Shown here piece after piece: positions 27,085-36,261 of a stretch of 64,000 nucleotides of DNA. The translations under genes and the position numbers were made by a program. The stretch spans positions 1 to 64,000 of the forward strand of contig CP121314.1 of the NCBI GenBank assembly GCA_043557195.1. The letters run 5' to 3'. The number at the start of each line of letters is the position of its first letter. Position 1 is the stretch's first letter. The notes beneath the pieces were generated by a model. The model saw only the letters and a list, made by a program, of their open reading frames with translations, had not been told where the DNA came from and did not search any database. The DNA comes from Jejuia sp043557195. Lineage in GTDB: Bacteria > Bacteroidota > Bacteroidia > Flavobacteriales > Flavobacteriaceae.

Positions 27085-27381
27085 ATGACTATGTTTTCAT
27101 TCATAAATATTTTTAGAATAGTTGCCTTTTTAGAAGGGGTTTCATATCTGCTTTTGTTATTTGTTGCAATGCCTATTAAATACATAGGAAACGATGAGCA
27201 ATATGTGAAATTGTTGGGAATGCCTCATGGGCTATTATTTGTGGCCTACGTAGCACTAGCTTTTCTTATTAAACCAGATTTTAATTGGAGTAGTAAAGAA
27301 TTTGGTTATGTGCTTTTAGCCGGAATTATTCCTTTTGGAACATTTTATATTGATAGAAAGTATTTAAAACCAATAAAATAG
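27085..27381 (+). CDS. DUF3817 membrane protein
   Basis: A 98-residue protein with three hydrophobic helices matching DUF3817 (FRIVAFLEGVSYLLLLFVAM, then KLLGMPHGLLFVAYVALA, and a last helix before a basic end). Members are small inner-membrane proteins common in Bacteroidota and Actinobacteria; function is unknown to me. TACTTTTG just upstream (near 27065) may be its -7 box. Either of two closely spaced ATGs (27085 or 27091) could be used. It is followed 24 bp later by a mechanosensitive channel gene. Confidence 0.8.
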   Translation: MTMFSFINIFRIVAFLEGVSYLLLLFVAMPIKYIGNDEQYVKLLGMPHGLLFVAYVALAFLIKPDFNWSSKEFGYVLLAGIIPFGTFYIDRKYLKPIK

Positions 27382-27405
27382 TTCGAAATATTATTTAATA
27401 AAACT

Positions 27406-28662
27406 ATGCAAGAAAAAGCGTTTAATTTAAAGCATTGGGTTTACGATAAACTAGTTGATTTAGGTTTTACAGAACAAGCAGCAGAATACCTTAATATGCT
27501 CATTCTGCTACTCGGATTGCTTTTAATCATATTTATTATTGATGTTATCATAAGAAGAGTGCTTATTGGGGCTTTTACTCAATTTGCAAAACGTTCTAAA
27601 ACTAATTTTGATGATCTTTTAATATCGAATAAAGTCCCTCGAAATATAGCCCATATTATTCCGCTTCTTATAGCATTGGAGTTTGTCCCTGACGTTTTTA
27701 CTGACTTTTATAATTTTGAAATTATTATTGAAAAGGGACTAAAAGTATTTGCAATTGTTCTTACACTCTGGATTGCGAGAAGTTTATTAAATACATTAAA
27801 AGATTACTTAAAAACCCTACCAAGACTTAAAGATAAACCTATTGACAGCTACATTCAAGTCTTCATGATTTTTGCTTGGTTAGGAGGTGTCATGTCAGCT
27901 ATAGCAATAATTACAGGTATTCCCTTTTTAAAGTTTCTAACTGGGATGGGAGCAATCTCTGCAGTAATTATTTTAGTATTTAGAGATACCATACTTGGTT
28001 TTGTAGCTAGTATACAAGTATCCATAAATGATATGGTGCGTATTGGAGACTGGATTACTTTTGAAAAATATGGTGCTGATGGTGATGTTACCGAAATAAC
28101 TCTAGCTACGGTAAAAGTGCAAAACTGGGATAAAACCATTACTACAATACCAACTTATGCCCTAATATCCGATTCATTTAAGAATTGGCGAGGTATGACC
28201 AATTCTGATGGAAGACGTATTAAACGTGCGCTTTACATAAAACAAGACTCTATCAAGTGTCTTTCCGATAAGGATGTAGAGTCACTTAAAAAGATTCATA
28301 TTATAAAAGCATATTTAGATAGTAGACAAAAAGATATTAAAAATTATAATAGTACTAACAATATTGATAAGTCGGTTGCTTTAAACGGTAGAAACTTAAC
28401 TAATATTGGAGTATTCCGAAAGTACATTCAAACCTATATAGAAAATCATTCTGCTATTAATAAAGATATGACTATCATGGTAAGACAATTGGCACCAACT
28501 GCTCAAGGCCTACCAATAGAAATTTATGCTTTTAGTAGTGATAAACGTTGGGTAAATTATGAATATATCATGGCAGATATTTTCGACCATGTCTTATCGG
28601 CAGTCCCGCAATTTGATTTGCAAATATTTGAGTACCCATCAAACTTTAGCGTAAAACAATAA
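27406..28662 (+). CDS. MscS-family mechanosensitive channel (large form)
   Basis: A 418-residue membrane protein of the MscS family, closest in layout to E. coli YbdG: several N-terminal helices (about 20-160), then the pore helix region (FLTGMGAISAVIILVFRDTI near 180-200) and a cytoplasmic beta domain (MVRIGDWITFEKYGADGDVTE). It contains an insert after the beta domain (about 270-330) typical of YbdG-type proteins. Such channels open on membrane tension during osmotic downshock. It ends at a strong terminator shared with leuB. Confidence 0.88.
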   Translation: MQEKAFNLKHWVYDKLVDLGFTEQAAEYLNMLILLLGLLLIIFIIDVIIRRVLIGAFTQFAKRSKTNFDDLLISNKVPRNIAHIIPLLIALEFVPDVFTDFYNFEIIIEKGLKVFAIVLTLWIARSLLNTLKDYLKTLPRLKDKPIDSYIQVFMIFAWLGGVMSAIAIITGIPFLKFLTGMGAISAVIILVFRDTILGFVASIQVSINDMVRIGDWITFEKYGADGDVTEITLATVKVQNWDKTITTIPTYALISDSFKNWRGMTNSDGRRIKRALYIKQDSIKCLSDKDVESLKKIHIIKAYLDSRQKDIKNYNSTNNIDKSVALNGRNLTNIGVFRKYIQTYIENHSAINKDMTIMVRQLAPTAQGLPIEIYAFSSDKRWVNYEYIMADIFDHVLSAVPQFDLQIFEYPSNFSVKQ

Positions 28663-28665
28663 AAA

Positions 28666-28700
28666 AACCTGATGAGTATATACTCATCAGGTTGTAATTT
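28666..28700. terminator. Bidirectional terminator
   Basis: A perfect 28-base palindrome (half-site AACCTGATGAGTAT) starting 4 bp after the mscS stop. It has A residues on the left and T residues on the right, so it can stop both the channel gene and the leu operon converging on it. Confidence 0.85.
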
Positions 28701-28716
28701 TTTTAATATATAGTAT

Positions 28717-29772
28717 CTAAATATTAGCTGCTAACCAATCACCAACTTCAGTTGTTCCATAAGATTTGCCTCCATCGGCCAAATCTTCAGTAACAATACC
28801 TTGTTCTAGAGCACTATTGACTGCATCTCTAATCGCCTTACCTTCCGCCTGTAAACCAAAGTTTTCAAACATCATTGCTGCAGATAAAACTGTAGCCATT
28901 GGGTTTGCGATATTTAATCCAGTAGCCTGTGGGTAAGAACCGTGTATTGGTTCAAATAAGCCTATATCAGAGCCTAAAGATGCCGATGGCATTAATCCCA
29001 TAGATCCAGAGATTACAGAAGCTTCATCAGTTAAAATATCTCCAAACAAGTTTTCAGTAATTAATACATCATAACTATTTGGCCATTGTACCAAACGCAT
29101 TGCCACTGCATCGACAAACTCATAAGATACTTCAACTTCAGGATAATCTTTCTCCATAGCTTGTACTGTCTCTCTCCAAAGTCTTGAGGTTTCTAAAACA
29201 TTAGCCTTATCCACACAACATAGCTTTTTACCACGTGTCATTGCCAATTCAAATCCCTTTTTCGCTAAACGTTGTACTTCTGCTCTTGTATATACACAGT
29301 TATCGTAAGCTGTTTCGCCTTCTTCCCTTCTACCTTTTTCACCAAAGTAAATCCCTCCCGTTAATTCACGTAAAAACACTAAGTCCGTACCTTCAATACG
29401 TTCTTTTTTTAACGGAGATTTATCTAATAATGATGGAAATGTAAACGTTGGTCTTACATTAGCAAATAACCCTAAAGCTTTACGCATTTTTAATAAGCCT
29501 TGTTCAGGACGTACTTTTGCAGATGGATCATTATCAAAGCGTGGATGCCCAATAGCTCCAAATAATACCGCATCAGAATTTTTACAAATCTCATGTGTTT
29601 CATCTGGATAAGGCTCACCCACAGCATCAATTGCAGCTGCACCAGTTAACGCTGGTTTCCAAGTTATCTCATGTCCAAATTTTGATGCTACTGCGTCACT
29701 CACTTTTACAGCTTGGTCAATTACTTCAGGCCCTATTCCATCTCCGGCTAATAATGCTATATTTAATTTCAT
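28717..29772 (-). CDS. leuB: 3-isopropylmalate dehydrogenase
   Basis: A 351-residue NAD-dependent dehydrogenase: start MKLNIALLAGDGIGPEVIDQ, substrate-binding arginines in LRELTGGIYFGEKG, and the cofactor loop FEPIHGSYPQATG. It oxidises and decarboxylates 3-isopropylmalate; relatives also take beta-methylmalate in the citramalate route to isoleucine. It is the last gene of leuC-leuD-(leuA/cimA)-leuB, 17 bp after the condensing enzyme, and ends at the bidirectional terminator. Confidence 0.95.
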   Translation of the reverse strand: MKLNIALLAGDGIGPEVIDQAVKVSDAVASKFGHEITWKPALTGAAAIDAVGEPYPDETHEICKNSDAVLFGAIGHPRFDNDPSAKVRPEQGLLKMRKALGLFANVRPTFTFPSLLDKSPLKKERIEGTDLVFLRELTGGIYFGEKGRREEGETAYDNCVYTRAEVQRLAKKGFELAMTRGKKLCCVDKANVLETSRLWRETVQAMEKDYPEVEVSYEFVDAVAMRLVQWPNSYDVLITENLFGDILTDEASVISGSMGLMPSASLGSDIGLFEPIHGSYPQATGLNIANPMATVLSAAMMFENFGLQAEGKAIRDAVNSALEQGIVTEDLADGGKSYGTTEVGDWLAANI

Positions 29773-29789
29773 TTGTTTAGTTTGTATTC

Positions 29790-31310
29790 TTAATTAACAA
29801 TAATATTTAACATTTTTTCTGTGGCTTTAATTGCCGAAACTGTTTGATCACTATCTAAACCGCGGGTCTTAAATTCCTTTTCAGTATTCTTCCAAGTAAT
29901 TATAGTTTCACAAAGCGCATCAGAATTACTTCCAGGAGGAATTCTAACCGCATAATCAATCAAGTTAGGTAGTGATATTTTTTTTCGTTTGAATATTGTT
30001 TTAACAGCATTCATAAATGCATCGTACTGTCCATCACCTTGTGCATTTTCTTCAAAAGTTTCATCTTCTATAGTAATGGAAACCGTGGTAGAAGGTTTTA
30101 AACCTTTAGAATGTGTTAACACATAAGAATTCACCGTTACTTTTTCTTCATACGTTCTATCTAAAACATCTGAGATGATATAAGGTAAATCCTCTTTTGT
30201 AACTACTTGCTTTTTATCCCCTAACTCGATAATACGCTGTGTAACCTTTTTTAAGTCCTCTTCATTGAGTTGCAAGCCTAATTGCTGCAAGTTCTTTTGA
30301 ATATTGGCTTTTCCAGAGGCCTTTCCTAGGGCATATTGACGTTTTCTACCAAAACGCTCAGGCATTAAGTCACTGAAATATAAATTCTTTTTATTGTCAC
30401 CATCGGCATGTATACCAGCTGTTTGCGTAAAGACATTGGCCCCAACAATAGGTTTATTTGCAGGAATCATAACTCCAGAAAAATTCTCTACCAATTTACT
30501 TACGGTATACAACATCTTTTCATTCACACCCATTTCTATACTAGGCATAAAATCATTTATCACAGCTATGGTACTACTCAGAGGAGCATTTCCTGCACGT
30601 TCTCCCATGCCATTTACAGTTAAATGCAAACCATCTGCCCCAGCCTTTAGGCCTTCCATGGCATTAGAAACTCCCAAATCATAGTCGTTGTGAGCATGAA
30701 AATCAAAATGTAATTCTGGATATTTATCTTTTATTTCTTTTACAAAATCATAGGATTCTTCAGGAGTTAAAACTCCCAAAGTATCAGGCAACATAATTCT
30801 AGCTACATTTTGAGTCTTTAAAAACGCTAAAAACTCATAAACATAGTCTTTAGAATTTCGCATGCCATTACTCCAATCTTCTAAATACACATTGGTAGTA
30901 ATACCTTTTTCAGTTGCTAGATTAATAACTTCTTCAACTTCTTTAAAGTGTTGATTAGGTGATTTTTTAAGCTGATGAGTTAAATGATTTAATGAACCCT
31001 TAGTCAATAGATTTTGAACCTTTGCTCCTGACTCAACCATCCAGTCAATAGACACACCTTTGTCTACAAAAGTTAATACTTCAACTTTATCTAAATAATT
31101 ATGTTCAGCTGCCCAATCTGTTATATTTTTTACCGCTTGAAACTCACCTTCAGACACTCTGGCCGAAGCAATTTCAATACGATCTACCTTCAATTCTTCT
31201 AGTAAAAGTTTTGCAATAGTTAATTTTTCTGAAGCAGAAAACGATACGGTAGAGGTTTGCTCTCCATCGCGCAGCGTAGTGTCCATTATTTCTATTCTTC
31301 TTTTACTCAT
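29790..31310 (-). CDS. leuA/cimA: 2-isopropylmalate/citramalate synthase family, CimA-like
   Basis: A 506-residue condensing enzyme of the LeuA/CimA family. The catalytic TIM barrel starts with DTTLRDGEQT (10-19) and contains the HAHNDYDLG metal-binding motif. The C-terminal third is a LeuA allosteric domain. Aligned from memory with Leptospira citramalate synthase, the pyruvate-pocket residues are kept: R14, D15, L79, L102, Y142 and E144 (Leptospira R16, D17, L81, L104, Y144, E146). Long stretches such as VDRIEIASARVSEGE and VYLEDWSNGMRNS also agree. It may therefore condense acetyl-CoA with pyruvate (isoleucine route) rather than 2-ketoisovalerate. The surrounding leuB, leuC and leuD could serve either. 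Confidence 0.85.
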   Translation of the reverse strand: MSKRRIEIMDTTLRDGEQTSTVSFSASEKLTIAKLLLEELKVDRIEIASARVSEGEFQAVKNITDWAAEHNYLDKVEVLTFVDKGVSIDWMVESGAKVQNLLTKGSLNHLTHQLKKSPNQHFKEVEEVINLATEKGITTNVYLEDWSNGMRNSKDYVYEFLAFLKTQNVARIMLPDTLGVLTPEESYDFVKEIKDKYPELHFDFHAHNDYDLGVSNAMEGLKAGADGLHLTVNGMGERAGNAPLSSTIAVINDFMPSIEMGVNEKMLYTVSKLVENFSGVMIPANKPIVGANVFTQTAGIHADGDNKKNLYFSDLMPERFGRKRQYALGKASGKANIQKNLQQLGLQLNEEDLKKVTQRIIELGDKKQVVTKEDLPYIISDVLDRTYEEKVTVNSYVLTHSKGLKPSTTVSITIEDETFEENAQGDGQYDAFMNAVKTIFKRKKISLPNLIDYAVRIPPGSNSDALCETIITWKNTEKEFKTRGLDSDQTVSAIKATEKMLNIIVN

Positions 31311-31330
31311 CGAGGGTTTTTATATTCACA

Positions 31331-31363
31331 AAAAGCATTTCATTAATATAATGGAATGCTTTT
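31331..31363 (-). promoter_or_regulatory. Intra-operon hairpin between leuD and leuA/cimA
   Basis: A 15-bp stem (arms 31331-31345 and 31349-31363, one G-T pair) with a three-base loop, in the 85 bp gap between leuD and the next gene. On the minus strand the 3' arm ends in a short T-run, so it could act as a partial terminator or an RNA processing/stability element. Confidence 0.65.
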
Positions 31364-31395
31364 AAATATTGTAATGTATTTGCCTGCTAATATAC

Positions 31396-31995
31396 TTAAA
31401 ATGGTCGTGTTTCAGCAAAAGCTTTTACTTCTTCTTTCATGTTCTGAAGATAATCGATATCATCAAAACCATTTAGCATATTGCCCTTCTTATATCCATT
31501 GATATCAAAAGATTCAGATTCTCCAGTTGACAATAATGTTACCGTTTGATTTGGCAAATCAACTTTAATTTCCGCTTTTGGATTAGCTTCAATAGCATCA
31601 AATAATTTTTGAGCAAAGTCTGCCGAAACCTGTACTGGCAATACCCCAATATTCAAACAATTATTTCTAAAGATATCTGCAAAAAATGATGAAATCACAC
31701 AACGCAATCCAAAATCGTAAACCGACCATGCTGCATGCTCTCTAGAAGATCCTGAACCAAAGTTCTTACCTCCCACTAATATTCTAGAACCAGCATACTT
31801 TGCATCATTCAATGGAAAATCTGCAATTGGGTTTCCTTCAGAATCATATCTCCAATCACGGAAAAAGTTATCACCAAATCCTTTACGCTCAGTTGCTTTT
31901 AAGAAACGAGCAGGTATGATTTGATCTGTATCCACATTCTCTATTGGTAATGGATAAGCTGTACTTGTTAATACTTCAAATTTATCGTAAGCCAT
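31396..31995 (-). CDS. leuD: 3-isopropylmalate dehydratase small subunit
   Basis: A 199-residue small subunit of the aconitase-like isomerase. Typical segments are PLPIENVDTDQIIPARFL near residue 16 and GKNFGSGSSREHAAW around 76-90. With LeuC it isomerises 2-isopropylmalate to 3-isopropylmalate, or citramalate to beta-methylmalate. The start follows the leuC stop by 11 bp. Confidence 0.95.
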   Translation of the reverse strand: MAYDKFEVLTSTAYPLPIENVDTDQIIPARFLKATERKGFGDNFFRDWRYDSEGNPIADFPLNDAKYAGSRILVGGKNFGSGSSREHAAWSVYDFGLRCVISSFFADIFRNNCLNIGVLPVQVSADFAQKLFDAIEANPKAEIKVDLPNQTVTLLSTGESESFDINGYKKGNMLNGFDDIDYLQNMKEEVKAFAETRPF

Positions 31996-32006
31996 TTTCG
32001 TTTCTT

Positions 32007-33413
32007 TTATGCTGTTACTTCAATTAATGTTCTTGGATCTGTTACAACGCCTTCAACTGCAGTAGCTGCTGCTACTAGCGGAGACGCTAATAATGTTCTT
32101 GATCCTGGACCTTGACGTCCTTCAAAATTACGGTTAGATGTAGATACTGCTAGTTTCCCTGCAGGCACTTTATCATCATTCATTGCTAAACAAGCAGAAC
32201 AACCTGGTTCTCTTAACACAAAACCGGCTTCCTCTAAAATTTTATCTAAACCTTCTTCTTTAATTTGGTCAACTACCTTGTGTGATCCGGGAACTAACCA
32301 AGCTGTGATATTATCTGCTTTTTTACGTCCTTCAACGATAGAACAAAATGCTCTAAAATCTTCAATACGTCCATTTGTACATGATCCAAGGAATACATAA
32401 TCTACTTGTTTTCCAATCATGTCATCCCCTTCATTGAACTTCATATAGCCCAATGACTTCTTGTATGTTGCAACACCACCTTGAACATCTTCTGCCATCG
32501 GAATAGATTGTGTTACTCCCATTCCCATTCCAGGGTTAGTTCCATAAGTGATCATCGGTTCAATATCAGAAGCATCGTAGTTAAACTCTACATCAAACTC
32601 GGCATCAGCTTCAGTATAAAGGGTTTTCCAATACTCCATAGCCTTATCCCAGTCTGCTCCTTTTGGTGTATGCTTTCTTCCTTTTATATACTCAAACGTT
32701 TTTTCATCTGGTGCAATCATACCACCACGAGCACCCATTTCAATAGAAAGGTTACATACTGTCATACGTCCTTCCATAGACATGTTTTCAAACACATCAC
32801 CAGCGTATTCTACAAAATATCCTGTAGCACCAGAAGTAGTTTGTTGAGAAATAATATATAATGCTACATCTTTAGGTGTAACACCAAATCCTAATTCACC
32901 ATTTACGTTAATACGCATCTTCTTTGGCTTAGGCTGCATAATACATTGTGTAGACAATACCATTTCAACCTCAGAAGTACCAATACCAAAGGCAATAGCA
33001 CCAAAAGCACCATGTGTAGAGGTATGTGAATCTCCACATACAATGGTTGATCCTGGAAGCGTAATTCCGTTTTCAGGCCCTACAATGTGTACGATACCAT
33101 TATTTCTGTGTCCTAATCCCCAGTGAGAAATACCATATTCTGCAGCATTATTTGCTAATGCTTCTAACTGATTTGCAGATAATGGATCTGCAACTGGTAA
33201 ATGTTGATTCCATGTTGGCGTATTATGATCCGCTGTTGCGAATGTACGCTCTGGATACATTACACCAATACCACGCTCTTTTAAGCCAACGAATGCAACT
33301 GGACTCGTTACTTCATGTATAAAATGACGGTCTATAAAAAACACGTCTGGTCCATCTTCTATTTTTCTAACAACATGTGAATCCCACACTTTGTCAAATA
33401 ATGTCTTACTCAT
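32007..33413 (-). CDS. leuC: 3-isopropylmalate dehydratase large subunit
   Basis: A 468-residue aconitase-family protein. The three [4Fe-4S] cluster cysteines are visible: C345 in FLGSCTNGR and C405 and C408 in EPGCSACLAMN. Start MSKTLFDKVWDSHVV and the motif GDSHTSTHGAFGAIAFGIGT agree with the family. It is first in the leu operon. A TAnnTTTG box lies about 64 bp upstream. No leucine-rich leader ORF was found in 33414-33624. Confidence 0.96.
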   Translation of the reverse strand: MSKTLFDKVWDSHVVRKIEDGPDVFFIDRHFIHEVTSPVAFVGLKERGIGVMYPERTFATADHNTPTWNQHLPVADPLSANQLEALANNAAEYGISHWGLGHRNNGIVHIVGPENGITLPGSTIVCGDSHTSTHGAFGAIAFGIGTSEVEMVLSTQCIMQPKPKKMRINVNGELGFGVTPKDVALYIISQQTTSGATGYFVEYAGDVFENMSMEGRMTVCNLSIEMGARGGMIAPDEKTFEYIKGRKHTPKGADWDKAMEYWKTLYTEADAEFDVEFNYDASDIEPMITYGTNPGMGMGVTQSIPMAEDVQGGVATYKKSLGYMKFNEGDDMIGKQVDYVFLGSCTNGRIEDFRAFCSIVEGRKKADNITAWLVPGSHKVVDQIKEEGLDKILEEAGFVLREPGCSACLAMNDDKVPAGKLAVSTSNRNFEGRQGPGSRTLLASPLVAAATAVEGVVTDPRTLIEVTA

Positions 33414-33476
33414 AAATAATAAAGGTTTGTTTTTTGAAATAACCTCAAGAAAATCCTACGAGGCTATAACAGTATA

Positions 33477-33484
33477 CAAAGTTA
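33477..33484 (-). promoter_or_regulatory. Putative leu operon -7 box
   Basis: The minus strand reads TAACTTTG, an exact TAnnTTTG, leaving a leader of about 60 bases before leuC. The -33 position lacks a clear TTG. A small CCTC/GAGG inverted repeat lies in the leader (33443-33464). Confidence 0.45.
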
Positions 33485-33624
33485 TATTTAATTACATTTA
33501 AAGGAAAGTTTAGAGCGTATTGTTATTTTATTTTTACAAAAAATACAATGATGAAGTTATAAATTGCATTTTATGCAATAAAAACAATTTTTTAGCTATA
33601 ATCTTTAAAGGTGAATTTAGTCCT

Positions 33625-34515
33625 TTAGAAAAGTGATTGTTGGTCATCATCATCATTAGGTATTTTAAGAGAATATCCCAATTCTGAATTTAGTTTTTTG
33701 ATGAAATAAGCTGATAATAGAGGTGATTCTTTTTCAATATTCTGATGCACAAAAAAATCTATTTCTTTAATACCTTGCTCCTTCCAAAGTTTTAAACGCT
33801 CTACCCAATCGTCTAATCGAGAATAATCGCTTTGATGATTCGCGCCAACATAACGCACAAAAGCAGTAGCATTGGTTAGTCGCATATGCATTAAATCGCG
33901 TCTTCCAGCAGTATCTACAATAACATTTGAGATATTATTTGCTTCTAATAATTGGTATAAATCTTCAGCAATTGCTTCATCATTGTACCAATTGGTGTGT
34001 CTAAATTCAATAGCTAGCGGAATTTCCTTTGGCCAATTTTCCACAAAACTTATGACGCGATCAAAATCTTTAGGCGCAAAATTACTATGCATTTGCAAAA
34101 ACACAGTGCCCAGTTTTTCTTTTAAGTTTGAAGCATTGTACAAATAATTCTCAACAACCTCCTGTGTATCATTTAATCGTTTCCAATGGCTGATTTCTTG
34201 ATTCAGTTTTGGGAAAAATTTGAATCCTTCAGGTGTTTTATCATACCAAGTAGAAAATTGTTTTGCAGGAAAAATTCTGTAAAACGTAGCATTCAATTCA
34301 ATAGAATTGAATTGACTAGAATAATAACCCAATTCATCTTTTGTGCCTCTTGGGTAAAACCCCTTAAGGTCTGCCCTATTCCATTTAGCACATCCTACAT
34401 AAATCTCTGGAATATTATCATCCTTTACCAAATTTAAAACCCGCTTTGTATCTGGGTGATCTTTTGGTAATGTAAAATCTATATCTTGAGGATTGTCAAC
34501 GCTTCCGAATTTCAT
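33625..34515 (-). CDS. DUF72 domain-containing protein
   Basis: A 296-residue protein matching DUF72, a TIM-barrel-like family: YVGCAKWNRADLKGFYP near residue 40, FNSIELNATFYRIF, FFPKLNQEISHWKRL and IEFRHTNWYND. The charged C-terminus (PNDDDDQQSLF) is low complexity. Function of the family is not established. The gene diverges from the next ORF and its end lies 211 bp upstream of leuC, so it is not part of the leu operon core. Confidence 0.85.
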   Translation of the reverse strand: MKFGSVDNPQDIDFTLPKDHPDTKRVLNLVKDDNIPEIYVGCAKWNRADLKGFYPRGTKDELGYYSSQFNSIELNATFYRIFPAKQFSTWYDKTPEGFKFFPKLNQEISHWKRLNDTQEVVENYLYNASNLKEKLGTVFLQMHSNFAPKDFDRVISFVENWPKEIPLAIEFRHTNWYNDEAIAEDLYQLLEANNISNVIVDTAGRRDLMHMRLTNATAFVRYVGANHQSDYSRLDDWVERLKLWKEQGIKEIDFFVHQNIEKESPLLSAYFIKKLNSELGYSLKIPNDDDDQQSLF

Positions 34516-34635
34516 TTAAAATAATTTTTGAATAAAGATAAAAACTTAAATGTTAACAAACCGGTTAATAACTCGAATGGAATTGTTAATACTCATAGAA
34601 TAATTTCGATAATTTTAAGTCCAAATCTACTTCTC

Positions 34636-35052
34636 ATGGACTCTAGACAATCCCTTTTAAAAAGTATCAGACCAGAAATTTCAAATGTAACAATCTCTGA
34701 AAATATGAGTATTGACGAACGTTTTCAGAATATCGTGTTGCGACCAATTATTAAATTTCAAAATGATTTATTGCTAGCAGTCTTTAAAAATTACATCAAA
34801 AAACATAAGTCAGTTTTTTATGATTTATCTATTGAAAAACGGATAGATTATATTGAAAACGCTGTTCAAAAAGATATGAAACTGCGTAATTCTATGAAAG
34901 GAATGATTATCGGTTTGTTTACAGTTGAAGACTACGAGATTTACATCCAGAATTCTTCTGCACTCAACAAACGTATGATGAATATTGTAAAGCAACGCTT
35001 AATTAGCAATATTCAGCTGTTTGAAAAGCCTGAGGTTTTGGTGGCGGTTTAA
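34636..35052 (+). CDS. Conserved hypothetical protein (Flavobacteriia)
   Basis: A 138-residue mostly helical protein, starting MDSRQSLLKSIRPE, with ENMSIDERFQN, LRPIIKFQNDLLLAVFKNYI and a C-terminal NKRMMNIVKQRLIS. I recall homologues in Flavobacteriia, sometimes labelled glyoxalase, but no glyoxalase metal-binding pattern is visible, so I would not use that name. The frame is open from 34528, but the extra 36 residues are low-complexity and Asn-rich, so the start at 34636 is preferred. Cytoplasmic; function unknown. Confidence 0.65.
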   Translation: MDSRQSLLKSIRPEISNVTISENMSIDERFQNIVLRPIIKFQNDLLLAVFKNYIKKHKSVFYDLSIEKRIDYIENAVQKDMKLRNSMKGMIIGLFTVEDYEIYIQNSSALNKRMMNIVKQRLISNIQLFEKPEVLVAV

Positions 35053-35066
35053 ATAGATTTACACTA

Positions 35067-35450
35067 TTATGAATCTAATACCTTATTATAGAATTCTACA
35101 AAAGAATCCGAAAACTTAGTTTCTACGGAATTCAAATAAACTTTTCCTGTTTCATTATGTATATAAAATACTCCATCAATATCATTTGAAAAAAACTCAA
35201 CAAAACCACTCTTTAAATTATCATTATTAGCATTCATCCAATGCAAACCATTACATGGAATTAAATCTGGAACTTCGTAAATGGAATATATTTCATCACC
35301 AAATATTTCTGCGTATCCAATTTCAATCAGAAACCTCCTGTATTGTACAGGCAATTTAATACCCAGAGACTTCTCTAATTTTAGAATTAAACTTTCATCT
35401 ATTCCTTCTCCCAGATTATCTGTTGAATGTTCTATTAATCTCTCAAACAT
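35067..35450 (-). CDS. SMI1/KNR4 family protein
   Basis: A 127-residue protein with the SMI1/KNR4 (SUKH) fold signature: ILKLEKSLGIKLPVQYRRFL, GYAEIFGDEIYSIYEVPDL, and a C-terminal VEFYNKVLDS. The SUKH superfamily contains many immunity proteins of contact-dependent and polymorphic toxins, but also general ones. No toxin gene is adjacent, so an immunity role is only a possibility. It ends 14 bp after the preceding convergent gene and lies 18 bp downstream of DUF2461. Confidence 0.75.
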   Translation of the reverse strand: MFERLIEHSTDNLGEGIDESLILKLEKSLGIKLPVQYRRFLIEIGYAEIFGDEIYSIYEVPDLIPCNGLHWMNANNDNLKSGFVEFFSNDIDGVFYIHNETGKVYLNSVETKFSDSFVEFYNKVLDS

Positions 35451-35468
35451 TTCGAAATACTTATCATA

Positions 35469-36152
35469 TTAATCAATCAAAGAAACCCCATTCAAATCCG
35501 TAGTTAAAACATCACTCATATAATCAAAAAATGGGCGGATAGCTTTAAAGGCGTTATCTATTTCATTTAAAAAGTTAGCATCTAAAACCTCTTTATCGGT
35601 ATATTTTTTGGTAAAAATGTATTGCTTTTTCTTAATTAAGTCAATCGCCTGATGTTCTTTACTGAAACCTTTCGGCGCGGTTTTTACTTCATCACCTACG
35701 AAAGAATCACCCCAAACGGAATTAAATTTTTTATTTGCTAGAATATCTCGAATTTCAGAATCATCCATTTCAAACTCTTTCCGAATTCTCAATAAATCTG
35801 CTGGCGCTGGTTCCCAAAATCCTGTAGCAATAAAACTTTCGTTATTGGGCTGAATATGTAAATAATAACCACCTCTTAACCGCGGTTTTGTTCTGTGAAA
35901 CGAACCTCCAAAATGCGTCTTATAGGGTAACTTGTTTTTCGAAAAACGTACGTCGCGATAAATTCTAAAAATCTTTAGTTTATCAATCTCATCGTGTTTA
36001 TTTAAGTTTTCAAGAATGGCATTGTAAAACTGCTTCACTTCAGCTTCAATTGCTTTAAACTCCGGTTTGTTTTCATTAAACCAATCACGATTGTTATTCT
36101 TTTCTAATTTTTTAAAAAATGTGAATACGGACTTTGGTATGGTAACACTCAT
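35469..36152 (-). CDS. DUF2461 domain-containing protein
   Basis: A 227-residue protein matching DUF2461 (TIGR02453 type): start MSVTIPKSVFTFFKKLEKNN, followed by NRDWFNENKPEF, IFRIYRDVRFSKNKLPYKTH and GGYYLHIQPNNESFIATGFW. Family members are cytoplasmic and uncharacterised. The start at 36152 is chosen because it begins the conserved domain. The frame stays open to 36314 only through the GC-rich repeat and adjacent intergenic DNA. Confidence 0.85.
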   Translation of the reverse strand: MSVTIPKSVFTFFKKLEKNNNRDWFNENKPEFKAIEAEVKQFYNAILENLNKHDEIDKLKIFRIYRDVRFSKNKLPYKTHFGGSFHRTKPRLRGGYYLHIQPNNESFIATGFWEPAPADLLRIRKEFEMDDSEIRDILANKKFNSVWGDSFVGDEVKTAPKGFSKEHQAIDLIKKKQYIFTKKYTDKEVLDANFLNEIDNAFKAIRPFFDYMSDVLTTDLNGVSLID

Positions 36153-36261
36153 GATTTCTATCTGGATTAATATTGTTCTAAAATACAAAAAGTAGGCTAT
36201 TGTTTGAGTGATTTGTAGATGTAAACCTAATTTAAAGTTAGCTCTGACTAAAGCAAACTTG

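Noticed and set aside
33414..33624. Leucine leader peptide before leuC
   Set aside because: I looked on the minus strand for a Leu-rich ORF and a T-run hairpin and found none convincing; only a -7 box is reported.
35067..35450. SMI1/KNR4 protein as a toxin immunity gene
   Set aside because: No toxin, Rhs, LXG or VgrG gene is adjacent, so there is no support beyond the family fold.
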